DNA of 64,000 nt, from contig NC_079885.1 in the NCBI RefSeq assembly GCF_029227915.1, forward strand, positions 4,216,001 to 4,280,000. Reading direction: 5' to 3'. A program made the position numbers and the translations under genes. This document shows positions 42,119 to 54,155 of this stretch, one piece after another. Source of the DNA: Hydractinia symbiolongicarpus. Its lineage: Eukaryota; Cnidaria; Hydrozoa; Anthoathecata; Hydractiniidae. The notes beneath the pieces were generated by a model. The model was given only the letters and a program-made list of their open reading frames with translations, did not search any database and was not told where the DNA came from. The first letter of the stretch is position 1. Each line of letters starts with the position of its first letter.

Positions 42119-43387
42119 CCCCAGTTGTCAGGCGGTGAAGCCTATTCGAAGTTTTTTTACACAAGTCAAAAAAAGCCCTGCACGCTAGTCATGTCGCAAA
42201 TAATGCACTAAGAATTTTCTAGTCAACGGCAGTCTACTATCACCCCACCAGGGGACATATTATGAAAAAAGAAGTCCATATTCGATGGCACTACCAGCGT
42301 TCAACAAAACTTATTGTGCCATGTTGATACTGCATTTCTAAATGATGTCATTAAAATTTAACATTATTGTTATACATTGGAAGGTATTGTGAATTTGATT
42401 CTTCTGAGATTGAGATTGTGGTTTTTGTTTGACCTTTTATATTTTCAAAATGCAGACCTTTGTTTGTTATGAACTTATTATAGACAATTTAATTTGCTTT
42501 TATATCTAATATTTTAGTAATTAAATAGTTTTGTAAAAAAAGAACTTATGAAATAATGACTATCCGAATATGTTTTTGAACCATTACGGTGTCTTTAAGT
42601 CAATTTTCCTATTAAAACTCTAAAGTTCTTCGACCCAAGCTAGATTGCTTTTTTCTTAAAAAATAATTTCTTGTAGCTCAACCTTGGCCTGGTGATTAAA
42701 CAATTATATTAAGTATGTGAAAGGATGGAGAGTGACATTAATGACGGAGATCTTACTTGAGCTGTTTCGTACCCTTTTAATCGGTCCCTATTTTTGGCAA
42801 GATTTAAAACCTAATGTTCCTACATAATTGGTTCTCAAATATAAGATAATGTGTCTTGTACAACTACTGTTTTTTTGTGACAACCAGAAAATTATAACTA
42901 AACAGCTTTGCCTTGATTAACACACCGTTAGGTTTTGCATCCCAATTAAAAAAAAATATAGTTGCTATCAGTTGTTGGATTTTTCGCAAATCTTATTAAC
43001 AGTCTTTAGAAAAGAGGAAATGCAGTTAAAGTTAAGGTTACGTCGGCACTTTTGCAATGACGTCATTAGAAAATTATTATTCGACCAGAATAATCATGTC
43101 TACATTTTAGGTATTGTTAAGAACCACACGACGCTTTTTTTCTTACATTAACTTCGGGTCTGGTTAGTTCATTTATATTTGGTTCTAAGACAAGTTCTTA
43201 AGATTTTGTTCACGCAAAAAGGTATTTAAGGTTTATATCTTCGAAATCTTTGAATAAAGTAACTGGAAGAAGTTTACTCAAGTTTTGAAAGTAAATCGAA
43301 ACACCGAAATCATAACATTTGCAAAACATATATTATTAAGAGACAAACAAAAAGATCTCTCCTATATATCTTAATGCACCAGTCAGG
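42119..43387. other. AT-rich gap
   Basis: No gene, RNA or clear repeat was recognised. Confidence 0.5.
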
Positions 43388-43464
43388 GTTAAACAAGACA
43401 AAAAAGTGTTAAACAAGACAAAACAGGATTAAACAAGAGAGAACAGGGTTAAACAAGACAAAAG
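43388..43464. repeat. ~20-bp tandem repeat
   Basis: Four copies of a unit like GGGTTAAACAAGACAAAACA. Confidence 0.8.
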
Positions 43465-44901
43465 TTGAAGAGGCTTTTGAAACTTTTACTTTCAGATTCT
43501 TAGGTTATTATTGCAAGGAATTTTACAAAATAAACACCCTATAATGTATTTTTGAAACAATCTGATAGATGTATTTAGAAGTTTGAGTGTTCATATTGAA
43601 TGACAACTAAATGCGTCACTGTTTCTAATAACAACTTGATTTTAATGAGACTTCCAATTAAAGCTAAGGGACGGTAACTTGAAGGCAGCATATTTTTCCA
43701 TACTAATTTCAGTGTGATTCTGGCTAATAAAGCTTTTCAAAGTGTTTAACTTTGTACAACTTAAAAAACGGATCTTTTATGCGCTGGTTTCCTAGATTTA
43801 TTGAGATTAGACACATTTTAAATGTTTGTCTAATTTTGACAGCTAAGACCATTTCAAAATACATGGAATGTAAACATATATGTTGTGTTTACAATTGTGA
43901 CGTTTGTTTCGGTCTTGTTGCGTTAAGTTATATGAATACAAATATGAATGACGATTCAGGTTTTTAAAAACAAAACAGAAGTTTGAATTTCCAATGATTT
44001 AAAACGTCTTTTTCCTCTATAAGAAGTTGAAAGAAGAGGACAATGAAGTCTGTCTATAAATCCGTCAATATTAATAATTAATTTTTCTTTTACTTTCATT
44101 TAAACATATTTTCTGCTTCCATTTCCCTCTGCTCAACTACACTCACTGGTCACGTTAGTTAGCACAGAGACTGATACTAATCTGTTTTTTATGGTTTTTT
44201 TATTGCTGTCATGGTTTCACATGTAGATACTGAATTGAAAAAGGGGCAAAAAAATTGGGCAGAAAATAAGAAATGCCAAATAAGAAACGGCAAAAACATT
44301 GGTTGCCTAGCAAACATGTAGTCACTTTTTAACCACCTTTCTTTATTGATAAGGTAAGTTAACAAAAGATATGATAACGGATAATGTACCATGGTAATCT
44401 TAATCATAGCAGAGCTAAAAAATGCTGCAATCATGTGATCTCTGTTTACAATAATATACGGATACCGTAAATATGAAAATGGATTGGATTGGTTATCACA
44501 TTCACAATAGGTTTTGTATTACGTTACTAGGGAATGTTTTTATAACATTGTGAACAAAGAGATGGCTCTTTATGAAACCAATCATAGAACTCGTGACAAT
44601 CAATAAAATTAGACGGGCTTGGTCAATTGTTAGAAAAAAACTTCACCTTTCAGTGAGGAAAGCCATACAGATTTTTGAAATAAATGACAGGTCCTAAGGC
44701 AAGTTTACCAATTTATTATTTTTATTTTTCTTTCTTTTTCTCTTCGTTTATTTGTTTTTTTTGTCTTTAGTCGTGACTGTACTTAAGCCTGAATATAATT
44801 TTTGATACTTTCTAGTCTTACAAGTTTGTTCTTAAGTTTTAAAAACTTAAGCTGTATTTTGTTTTTCAACCGAGAAAAGAGTGCAGTTTATACTTATATA
44901 G
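43465..44901. other. AT-rich gap
   Basis: Only isolated short frames (for example 43752-43967) without recognisable sequence. Confidence 0.5.
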
Positions 44902-44984
44902 AGTGCAAAAAGCTTATATTCTTCCTTTCATTGGCTGATTTAGCGTGCAAAAAGCTTATATTTTTTCCTTGATTGGTTGAAAAT
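44902..44984. repeat. Two tandem ~42-bp repeats
   Basis: GTGCAAAAAGCTTATATTCT and GTGCAAAAAGCTTATATTTT each run on to an ATTGG-containing end (TCATTGGCTGA / TGATTGGTTGA). Confidence 0.75.
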
Positions 44985-45502
44985 TCGTAGGAAAAGCCTA
45001 TTATGTTCTTAAAACCGAAAACGGTCGGTGAATAGGTGAATTTATTTTCACAAATATTCATTTTATGATTCGTAAATTTTGTTTTGTTTCAATAGTCATT
45101 AAATAGTCATTAATCATAGAGCACGCGCTCCCCACCGGCTATGAAAAAAAACAATTGAATTATGTTCAACTATTATAGTCAACTTAAAAGAATAATATTA
45201 TAGCACAACGATGGAGTTCTGTGTTATTTGGCTTAACAATAATAATTTATTCTTTTAAAAATTAATAGTTTTTATTTCCATTCAGCGTGACATGAACATA
45301 ACTTGTTATAATGATCTAAAACGCACGTGACTTCATAAACTCAAATAAATTCATGAATACAAATTAAATAAATTATCTTGCAGTGATTTTAGTGGCCCCC
45401 ATAACAATGCTTGTTAATATCGCGAACATAATTAAGCAGTGTGCAACCGACTATGTGAAATTAACATCATATAAGACCGAGTACATGATAAACAAGATAT
45501 CG

Positions 45503-45690
45503 CAGGTTAGTTTTACCCTACTGATGAAGTGTTGTTGCAATAGTAATTCTGCTCAGTACGAGAGGAACCGCAGATTCAGACAATTGGCATTTGCACTTGC
45601 TTGAAAAAGCAATGGTGCGAAGCTACCATCTGTTGGATTATGACTGAACGCCTCTAAGTCAGAATCCGTGCTAGAAAGCAATGATAATTA
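45503..45690 (+). pseudogene. 28S rRNA 3'-end fragment
   Basis: From CAGGTTAGTTTTACCCTACT at 45503 the sequence follows the conserved end of metazoan 28S rRNA. It includes the sarcin-ricin loop CTCAGTACGAGAGGAACCGC (~45553), CGAAGCTACCATCTG (~45619) and GACTGAACGCCTCTAAGTCA (~45642). Similarity fades after ~45690, where AT-rich inserts appear, but GCACTGTGCGATAACTAG at ~45742 may still belong to the divergent 3' tail. Upstream DNA is not rRNA. It is an isolated fragment, not an rDNA unit; a retroposed or recombined piece is likely. Confidence 0.9.
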
Positions 45691-45775
45691 ATTAATGATA
45701 ATTAATTAAAATAATAATTAATTTGCCAAAACTTTTCTCGGCACTGTGCGATAACTAGTACATATACCTTTTTGA

Positions 45776-46588
45776 ACTGAACAATGAAACATTAAAGCAT
45801 GTCCATTATGCAGAATTGTAAAAAAACGTTATGAAAAATATTCGCCCATACAAATTTCAAACTTAGTTCGTGAGAAGAGTACTAGGTACAAAGTACAATA
45901 ACTGCGTTGTCATTATCTCGTGACAAATGTTACGTAAGAATGCAAATCAACATTTATATATGTTTACATTCCAGACAACTTCTTTTATTTGTATTGAATT
46001 TTGTTTATGCTTAGTCTGTTTGGTCTAAGTTGACGTTGAAAATAAAACAAAAGTACAAACTTATTGTCATTGTTGTTGTCATGACGGTTATAGAAACTGT
46101 AACTATAGGATATTGGAAAATGAAATGGCAAGTTTCAATAAAATAGCGAAAGTTCGGTCAAGTATAGATTTTGATAAGAGAAATCGATACAGAAAGTACA
46201 AGAACTGACTCATGCCATCTTATGATAAGCTGTGTGCAATTAAACAAATAAACACTTGAATAGATATAAATTTCAAACAAAAAGTCGCCCTATTTATTGC
46301 TTAGTATAAACAGAGTACCAAAAATCCTTTTTAACCCTCTCAGAGTGGTATGTATTGACTATTACTCAAAAATACCCCTTACATTTAAAAGAAATTCTTA
46401 TCTTAAAAACATTAAACTCTTAACACAACTATATTTCGTCAAGGGGAATAATCTTGTTTTGTATTTATTAACCCGACTTCCCGATTTTTTCGGATTTTCT
46501 TCGAAAATTAAAAAAGAAAAAATATTTTAAATAACGAGTTTGCCTATCATTAAAAATTAAAGGAATTAAATTTTAAGCAGGTACCAGT
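45776..46588. other. Gap with a diverged dispersed repeat
   Basis: 46190-46260 (TGACTCATGCCATCTTATGA, then AAATAAACACTTGAA) resembles stretches at ~48370-48440 and ~52940-53010, so it is a third, weaker copy of that repeat family. No gene was seen. Confidence 0.5.
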
Positions 46589-46606
46589 TGTTACAATGAG
46601 ATACTT

Positions 46607-46875
46607 TATTATTATTATTATTATTATTATTTTTATTACTATTATTTACCCAGGATAGCCTCTTCAGTTCCTATTGGTACTGCTATCACCGAGGGTCCTG
46701 CGAAGGGGGTCCTAGCGCATTTAAAGCTCCCATTTGAGCTACGAAAGTCGTGCAAGCACAGCAATCGCTCAACTAGACAACCGCCTAAGATATCAATCCT
46801 ATTCTCATGCTGAGCGCTAAGCAGAAAGAATAGATTCACACTTTTATAGTCTCTGGCATGACTCGGCCGGGGTTT
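46607..46875 (-). mobile_element. SINE inside LTR1
   Basis: This segment is in the left LTR but not in the right LTR. Read on the minus strand it starts near GTTCAAACCCCGGCC, similar to a Pol III B box, and ends in an AATAATAATAATAA tail. This is the body and tail of a tRNA-type SINE, 5'-truncated since no A box is visible. It must have inserted after the LTR element. Confidence 0.65.
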
Positions 46876-47416
46876 GAACTGTACAAAACGTGAGTGAAAG
46901 CTGTCAAATAGCACAGTAATATAACAACAGGACGCTAATCGCTTGAACGAACTCGTTAGCATCATTCGGTATGTTGTAAATAGTGTATGATAGATTAGAT
47001 TTAGTTAGATATAGAACGAGCTATACCGCGAACTGCTAGGTCAAGCCTTCCGGCTCGGCCGATGTCAACAGTGAGTGGTACGCTCTGGAGGCACTGCGTA
47101 GTTATTTTGGAAAGAACAGGGATTTGCCGCAATAAATATGGTGTTTTTCCTGTATCTATAATCATATGTAACAACAAAAAAGCACCTTTAACATTGGAGG
47201 CACTGCCCTGATACGTTAACTGGTTTAGGTCTGTATAGACTAATGATAACCAGCCGGAATCTCCTGTTATGAATTGCTGAAGCTGAAAGACGAAATTTTG
47301 ATGGTGGCAGCTAATGCTAAAAAAAGAAATAATGATACGATAATATATGACTTTGTCGACCTTCACTGATCGTTAAGAAACACTATTTGGGTAATATTGA
47401 ATAGTTAATACTTTTC

Positions 47417-47561
47417 GCCGTTCCGAGGCAGATATCGGAGAATTAGCCGTCCCGAGGCAGATATCGGAGATTTAGCCGTCCCGAGGCAGATATCGGAGAA
47501 TTAGCCGTCCCGAGGCAGATATCGGAGAATTAGCCGTCCCGAGGCAGATATCGGAGAAGCA
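47417..47561. repeat. 29-bp tandem repeat within the LTR element
   Basis: Five near-identical copies of a 29-bp unit containing GTCCCGAGGCAGATATCGG. CCGA and TCGG inside each unit can form a small stem. Confidence 0.9.
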
Positions 47562-48218
47562 ATTAACTATCTTATAGTGCTCAGAAATTATTTACTTGAT
47601 GTTCAGTGATAACAATGACAAGATATAAATATTATTGAAACGTTTCTTTGATATGAGGCTGGAATTAAAAATCGTGATGACAGAAAAGCTGATGATAAAC
47701 GACATTGAAACATTTTCGTTAAAGAGAAAAAAATGAAGCCGTGATACATGGGGATATGAACCCGTAATGTGGTTAATGAGAAAAAGAATGTTGTACATAG
47801 ACTTCAGATTTTGCGTGACGTAAATGTCTTTTATTGGAGTCTGGGGACAGACTTATGTGACAGAGAGGGTAATGTTGCAATGAGATACTTCATCAGGAAC
47901 TGTACATAACGTGAGTGAAAGCTGTCAAATAGCACAGTAATATAACAACAGGACGCTAATCGCTTGAACGAACTCGTTAGCATCATTCGGTATGTTGTAA
48001 ATAGTATATGATAGATTAGATTTAGTTAGATATAGAACGAGCTATACCGCGAACTGCTAGGTCGAGTCTTCCGGCTCGGCCGATGTCAGCAGTGAGTGGT
48101 ACGCTCTGGAGGCACTGCGTAGTTATTTTGGAAAGAACAGGGATTTGCCGCAATAAATATGGTGTTTTTCCTGTATCTATAATCATATGTAACAACAAAA
48201 AAGCACCTTTAACACAGT

Positions 48219-49080
48219 GCATCCATTTTGTATCAAGTTTAGTCGCACTTGGAAAAGAATATTAAAAGTTATGGAGGGGAGCAGAGTTAAAGCACTGGTA
48301 CTGTATTTTCACATACGTTCCAAAAAAAATTAGTTGATGACAAAAACGTTATAGTGCGAAAAATTAAAAAATGATGACTCATTGTCATCTTATGACAATG
48401 GTTATGACAAGATGTGTAGCTAAATAAATAAACACTTGAACATGTTTGCATTCCAAACTTCTCCTTTCTTAGCATATACGAAGAAAGAGCACGTACTTCT
48501 ATTGAAAATTGAAAATTTGTATTATATCATTAACGTATATTATTTAATATTATTTTTTATCCCATGTATCAGAAAATTAAAAAAGCTTGAAACCGTAAAT
48601 GTTTAAATGGCTGGTGTCATTGTGATCATATAGACATTTGATCACAATGCGTATAATGAATATACGTCATTATATGGTCAAGTAGACGAAAGTGATAGCG
48701 ATAAGTTGTCAGGGTAACCGAAAAAAAGTAATAGTGTTAGATTGTTTTTTTAATTACAGAGATTGGGGACTTGGATTCAATCGTAAAGAAGCCTAAATAA
48801 TAGAAGCGAGCGTTCAATGAAAACAATAAGGTAAGTTTTCTGACAGATAAATACAAAATAGGTGTGTACTAAAAAAGATAAAAATTATTTTTGAATTATA
48901 CGAAGGAGTGTGTTTACGCTAGATGATTTTACGCATAGACAATATCGTGGCCTAATACACGAAACTAAAAACAAAACATATTCAATTACAGCCATATGGG
49001 CTTTTACGTAAGTAAAGCGATATGAACTTTAAACATATCATGTGGTCAGGTAGACGAAAGTAAAAAGAGTTAAAAATATT
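48219..49080. repeat. Dispersed repeat copy with stem-loop
   Basis: 48320-48460 and 48800-49080 are similar in order to 52870-53010 and to 53480-53664 plus 55926-56000. Shared blocks include AGCGAGCGTT, AGGAGTGTGTTT and AGCGATATGAACTTT. A stem-loop with perfect 11-bp arms (CATTGTGATCA / TGATCACAATG) lies at 48618-48649. No gene was seen. Confidence 0.6.
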
Positions 49081-52000
49081 ATATAAAACAAATAATTAAG
49101 CTAACGACCCATCCCAAGCACTCTCGTCGGTATGATAATTGTTTATAGGAACATTCGTCTAAAAAGTTAATTTCACAGAACCTAACCTCTCCCATGTTCT
49201 GGTTTTATTTAACTTGCATGGGTGCGCACTCTTCTCGCAGTATTCTCTGTGACGATGAAGGTCGGACTGACTTGTGGCATGGTTCCAAATGGTCTGCCGT
49301 CTTTCGTTTGTAGATAGATAGTCAAGAATAAACAAGTGAGGAACAGTTTAGGATCAGCAAAATTTTTGGGTTGTTTATAAAACTAAAAGTTATACACAAA
49401 ATACACGCTTCAGGTGTTTTGCTTTTCATAAACAAAAAAAGATAATATTTTAATAAGAAGGTTGTATTAAAACACTTTGAGATGAAGATTGTGTCAAAAA
49501 TAAAGAACATGTTAAGGAAATTCTTAGCCAGAATTTCTTCATAGATAATAAAAAACAAAATAACGTAGTATAGAACTAACAATAACTTTGAAAATGAATT
49601 TCGCAACTGGCATTAAATTATGAAAATGGATTTTGCAATTTTTTCTAAAGAACACAACAAGACATTGAAGGCTGAAATAGTATAAAATAAAGTACATCCC
49701 TCCCCAAAAAAAAGTGTAAGCGAACTGCCAATTAATTTGCTCCTGCTATGAATGTAGGAATTCTCATCTTTTTCTCGTGACGCATTCTTGTTAAGTCTAA
49801 GATTAGTTTGAAAACAGGATCGATATTTCACTGTTTTTTCCATGTACCAAATTGAAAGCAAAATTTTGTTTTTAACTGATTCTCAAAATGTAGAAAAGAA
49901 TTCTCGTCCCTAGGGTCTGTTGCCTATGTCATAGCCGCTAGCGCTTACTTAACGGTCTGGATATCAAACCAGCAAAACCCCCTAAGGACGAAGTTGGTAG
50001 AAAAGTAAAGTTAAATTAACTGGAATGTGGCGGGAAAACATCTTAGCTTACTTAACACATGACATAGATGCCTATTTTGTCGGATTTATTTCCACCCTTC
50101 AACTGTTGAATTAATCTTCATAAATCCTGGGACAAACGACAGGTCAAATTTCCAAACAGCGCATTTTACGTCCAACTTTGATTTGTTATCTAAAAAATGA
50201 TATTGAAATACATCATGATAATTATACTCCAAGATCCTATTTCTTACTGTCATTTAGTTTCTTCTGATTAAGTAAGCCTGTAGAGCTTCCAGAAGTAATA
50301 AAAAAAATGCAAACAATAATTTATACTAAGATTCTTATCTTTTTATATATTTAATGACACTATATGACTATTGATAATCGTTAGGTAGATGAGAATTGCC
50401 CACCGCATTTAATTCGTGATTATGCGTGAATTTCTATGACTTCTTAAAATTGTCCAGATTCATCTACTCGCTAAGGAAGTGAAAACTTGCAGTCTTGCTT
50501 TATAGTACTAAAAAAAATATAAAAGTTCGGTTAGTAGAACAAAGTAATAAAAAAGGTCTGGAAACGAGGTTGGTAATTAATAAAAACAAAACATATACTG
50601 AACAGCTCGTTGTCAAGAACCTCTTCCTTTGAGTTTTCTTCCACCGTGAACACAAGAATATTTTAATTCGTAGTACTAAATCTCCGGTTTCATAATTTTC
50701 GTTAATCCTTTTTGTGGAGTTGTAATAACAGTTTGACTATCTCTAACCATAGCACTCTAACATAGACATCAACAAAATTATTTATTTGTATGTATCTAAT
50801 TTTGTTTTCAATATCAACATAGCAACCACTTTTGTTCCTTTTCTTGTAAATACAATCCACAAAGTTTGTTGCTTTAGCAATCAATTGAGCAAAAATAAAT
50901 ATATATAATGAAAAAATAAGTTTTGAAACAACAATTGGAAAAAGGTATAAACATAACGGAATTGATGCTTGTTTGTTATTGTTTAGCTGGAGTTTAAAAC
51001 TCTAAATTTGGAAAATTAATAAACAAACGGAAAAGAATAGTAACACGACTATTTCCGTTTTTTCTCGTCAAGAAAATGAAAAAGCAGTTCCATCGTACAT
51101 TTTCTTTTGCGAATATTTTACTAACCTCGCAAAAAAGAAATTAAGCCCTTGTTTAGTCAATAGAACGGTATTTAAGTGCACCTTTGAGGTAAAAACCGGC
51201 GTCACCTAGTCCTAGTCGCAGTCTATATATTCCTGAAAAGAATCTTGGTATTGCTTTTACTCTAACCTACCGCTTTGACACATCTATGTTTACTGCCATG
51301 CTCAGTGATTAATGTCTACTATATAATGACAACATATGCTACAATCAATTACTTTTAGTCATGTTTTCACTTGTACACATAGACGAGTATAGTCCCAGGA
51401 CACCCATCGGACATACTTGACTGCCAAATGTGTGCGTAACATTACTACATCGTTTTCTTTTGCTACTTGCAAACGACATACGAGATCGTTCTCTACTAAT
51501 ACTAGCGAGATTTTATACAAATAAGCAAATGCTACCTTATTTATTAACTTACCAGAACTGTTCATTGCAGCACTTCTTTTATTTACAACTGGGTCAAAAT
51601 GAGCTACTCCCATGGATTATTAACAGAACAAGGGCAGTAAGCATCAGTGACTGCTACCTGCTGTTATATTTTCTTGTTCACGGGCATAGAAGCACCTTTC
51701 GCCGTGTTTCTCGCCCCGAGACATTCACGTAAACAGACGCGTCGCTCAGATCATAGTTCGTCCTGTAGGACGCAGTTAAAGTCTGCTGTGTTCTAGTTAA
51801 AGATTAGAATTAGAAAGATTTTCTTGTGAAAGTTCTAAGCAACTTAGTAGTCATGTGATTAGATTTACGTCGTTTAGAGAAAAAAAAACGCTTACGTAAA
51901 CACGAAAAGAAATATGATTGGTTATTAATTACAATACTTTTTATATTACACCATGACTATATAAATAATTTGTTTTATGTTGAACAAAAGAATAATTATA

Positions 52001-52097
52001 TGTGTAATCAATGTTGCATGACGATTACTAATAAGACAACATAATATATTTTAGGGTTGGTTTGTCATAAACTTTTAGATTTCAGCGAAGAAAGTTC
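49081..52097. other. AT-rich stretch without a supportable gene
   Basis: Open frames (49322-49861, 50702-50884 and 51359-51732) show no recognisable domain. The minus-strand frame at 51613 starts with a short Met exon ending in a good donor (TCTG then GTAAGT), but no convincing continuation was found. Confidence 0.45.
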
Positions 52098-52480
52098 AAC
52101 AGCTTTTAACGTCAGCACATTTTTTAAAAAAAGATAAATATATATTTATATACAAATATTTATATATAAAATCTGTTTCACGGGTGAGTTTAGTCAGTTG
52201 TTCTCCATCTATTTTGATAAAATCTTATTGACTGATAATTTCGATGTTAAGTCTCCTTGTTTCTTCAAAGTTTCTTTTTTTTTTCAGCCGAACAGCATTT
52301 AACGTTGAAAGAATATCAGGACAGGACATAAAATTACATATATATATAAAATAAATCTGTTACACTGGTGAGTTTAGTCACTTCTTCATCTTTTTTAGTA
52401 ATTTTTTTTTTGAAATATTATTGAAGTGATATTTTCGATTTTATACTGCTGTTGTCTGTTTTTCATGTTGTGTTTTTTTG
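52098..52480. repeat. Diverged ~190-bp tandem duplication
   Basis: Two units share, in order, CAGC-TTTAACGT, an ATATATATAAAA run, AATCTGTT-CAC-GGTGAG and TTTAGTCA. They begin at ~52098 and ~52290. Confidence 0.6.
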
Positions 52481-53664
52481 GTTTCCTTATTTCCTTGTCT
52501 TTTTATTTTGCTTTCTTGCATTAAGTTTGTTCACTTGCATTTTTGTCATCTATAAAACAGATAGAATGTTGATGTAAGAATTGTCAGTCTGACTCAGGTT
52601 TTTCTTAACCTTTTATTTTAAAATTAATCACAGCGATCTAGTAGCAAATGTTCCTAATTTTTTTAATACAGAGACTCATATGTGAGTTTCCTATAAACAT
52701 GTTTCATATAAAATAAATGCTAATTGAGTAAAATCAACCTCATCCGACAATATTTCTTCTTCTCATAGTCAGGGACAGCAATTAGAGGCCCTTGAACGAG
52801 GTTGACGGTGATGGCTACTAAAAATATAGCTTGCAAAAAAAATTAGAAAAGTAACCCTAAATGAGCAATAAAAGTGGAGTTGATGACAAAAACTTTGGTG
52901 AAGTATAGAACTTGGCAAGAGAGTGTAAAAAAGTAAAAAAATGATGATTCATGTTCTTCTCATGACAAGTTGTTTGTAATTAAATAAATAAATACTTGAA
53001 AATATTTGCATTCCAAAATACACTTTTGTAACAAAAACTCTCCTTCGTTGACGTTTTAAGTACTAATACTTTTAGTACTAATATAAAGGAATTTAATACA
53101 TATACTACAATGCTTTAAAAACGCTCGGCTGTGTATCTTTAGGGGCGTCCAATTTAGAACTGGAGATGAAGGTTTAAGAGAGAAACTTTTAATAAAATTT
53201 TACAATTTTAATTTATCTCTATCATTATATTAAAAGTTAGTGCAGCATTTATCATATCTTATTTCTTTCTTATGTTTAAAGTAGGCTTCATGAATATCAT
53301 TATTAAACAGCCCCAAACTCGTCCCCAGCGCCTTTTGTGTCTTTTTTTTAATGAACAGACAAAAGTTGCTGGGACGAGTTTGAAACAGCTCTTTAAAGAA
53401 AAAGGTGGTGGTCTTATTAGATGAGCGTTTATTAAAAGAAAATACCGAAAGGACAAAACAATAAATTGAGAAAGAGTTTAAATAAACGTAGCGAGCGTTT
53501 ATCGAAAGCATTACAGTAGGTTTCTCACAAAAAATTAAAAATAGGGGTGTACTAAGACGATAATTTTTTTAATAATATCGAGGAGTGTGTTTGTGCTAGA
53601 AAATATTACATATAAACAATTTCGTGGTCAGATAGACGAAATTAAAAAGGAGATAATTTTAATA
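52481..53664. repeat. Dispersed repeat interrupted by the THAP transposon (left part)
   Basis: 52870-53010 and 53480-53664 match the copy at 48320-49080 in order. The similarity breaks at 53664, where the transposon begins, and resumes at 55926. No gene was seen in this part. Confidence 0.6.
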
Positions 53665-53822
53665 CACCTATTTAACATTATGCGATTACGTAATCCCGGC
53701 CGGGAGTCTCGGTACCATTTGGGGGTGCCGCTAAGATTCAGTGCACTTGAGAAAACGAAGTATAAACATCGCGCTATAGCTATCAAATTATTTACCAACT
53801 TTTTAAAACATTTAAAACAAAC

Positions 53823-54053
53823 ATGGATTACGATTTAATATCAAAAATGTCTGTCGAAGAGTTGAACAACTACTTGAGAGTTAGAAATTTAAGGATAAGT
53901 GGAAGAAAGGAAGAACTAATTGCTCGAGTGTTTTCAGCAGCTGAGAACTTCGTCCAGCCTGTGAAAACTGCTCAAGGAGTAGAGAGTAATTTAAAAGAGG
54001 AGTATCAGAATATTAGAATGAGTGCGCATGTAAACAAAGGGAGATACGAGTAG
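53823..54053 (+). pseudogene. SAP-domain remnant of the transposon's second gene
   Basis: This is a 76-codon frame. Residues 8-42 (MSVEELNNYLRVRNLRISG, then RKEELIARVF) match the SAP helix-turn-helix DNA-binding motif (L-x3-L-R-x-R-x-L-x-x-SG-x-K/R-x-E-L-I-x-R-V). In this transposon class the SAP motif heads a longer protein with a recombinase-like nuclease. Here the frame ends at 54053 and little room is left before the convergent transposase, so the rest is missing. A short peptide could still be made. Confidence 0.65.
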
Positions 54054-54155
54054 ATAACAATAATTAAAAAAACAGAATAACTCAGACAACTTTTTTTGGT
54101 AAAAATATTTACAAAACAAGCAAAAAATGTGAAAAAAGAAAATTTACAAAAGTGT

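Larger units (their letters stand above)
46589..48214. mobile_element. Compact LTR retrotransposon (TRIM-like)
   Basis: Two direct repeats, 46589-47193 and 47873-48214, both begin TGTT and end TAACA (TGTTA...TAACA in the first). The outer flanks are CAGT at 46585-46588 and CAGT at 48215-48218, a 4-bp target duplication. One base past LTR1, TGGAGGCACTGCCC (47195) is a plausible tRNA primer-binding site; AGAGAGGG (47862-47869) before LTR2 is a plausible polypurine tract. The interior is only 679 bp and noncoding. Apart from a SINE in LTR1, the LTRs are about 97% identical by eye, so insertion was fairly recent. Without coding capacity it depended on another element. Confidence 0.8.

Noticed and set aside
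46642-47366. Minus-strand frames of 107 and 121 codons
   Set aside because: They run through the LTR and SINE and share no protein features.
47417-47561. CRISPR-like array
   Set aside because: Units are contiguous 29-bp repeats without unique spacers and the genome is animal.
49919-49985. tRNA-like or SINE promoter (GGTTTGATATCC on the minus strand)
   Set aside because: Only a B-box-like match; no A box at the right distance and no cloverleaf.
51359-51732. Possible small spliced gene on the minus strand
   Set aside because: One good start and donor, but no exon chain or domain could be followed.
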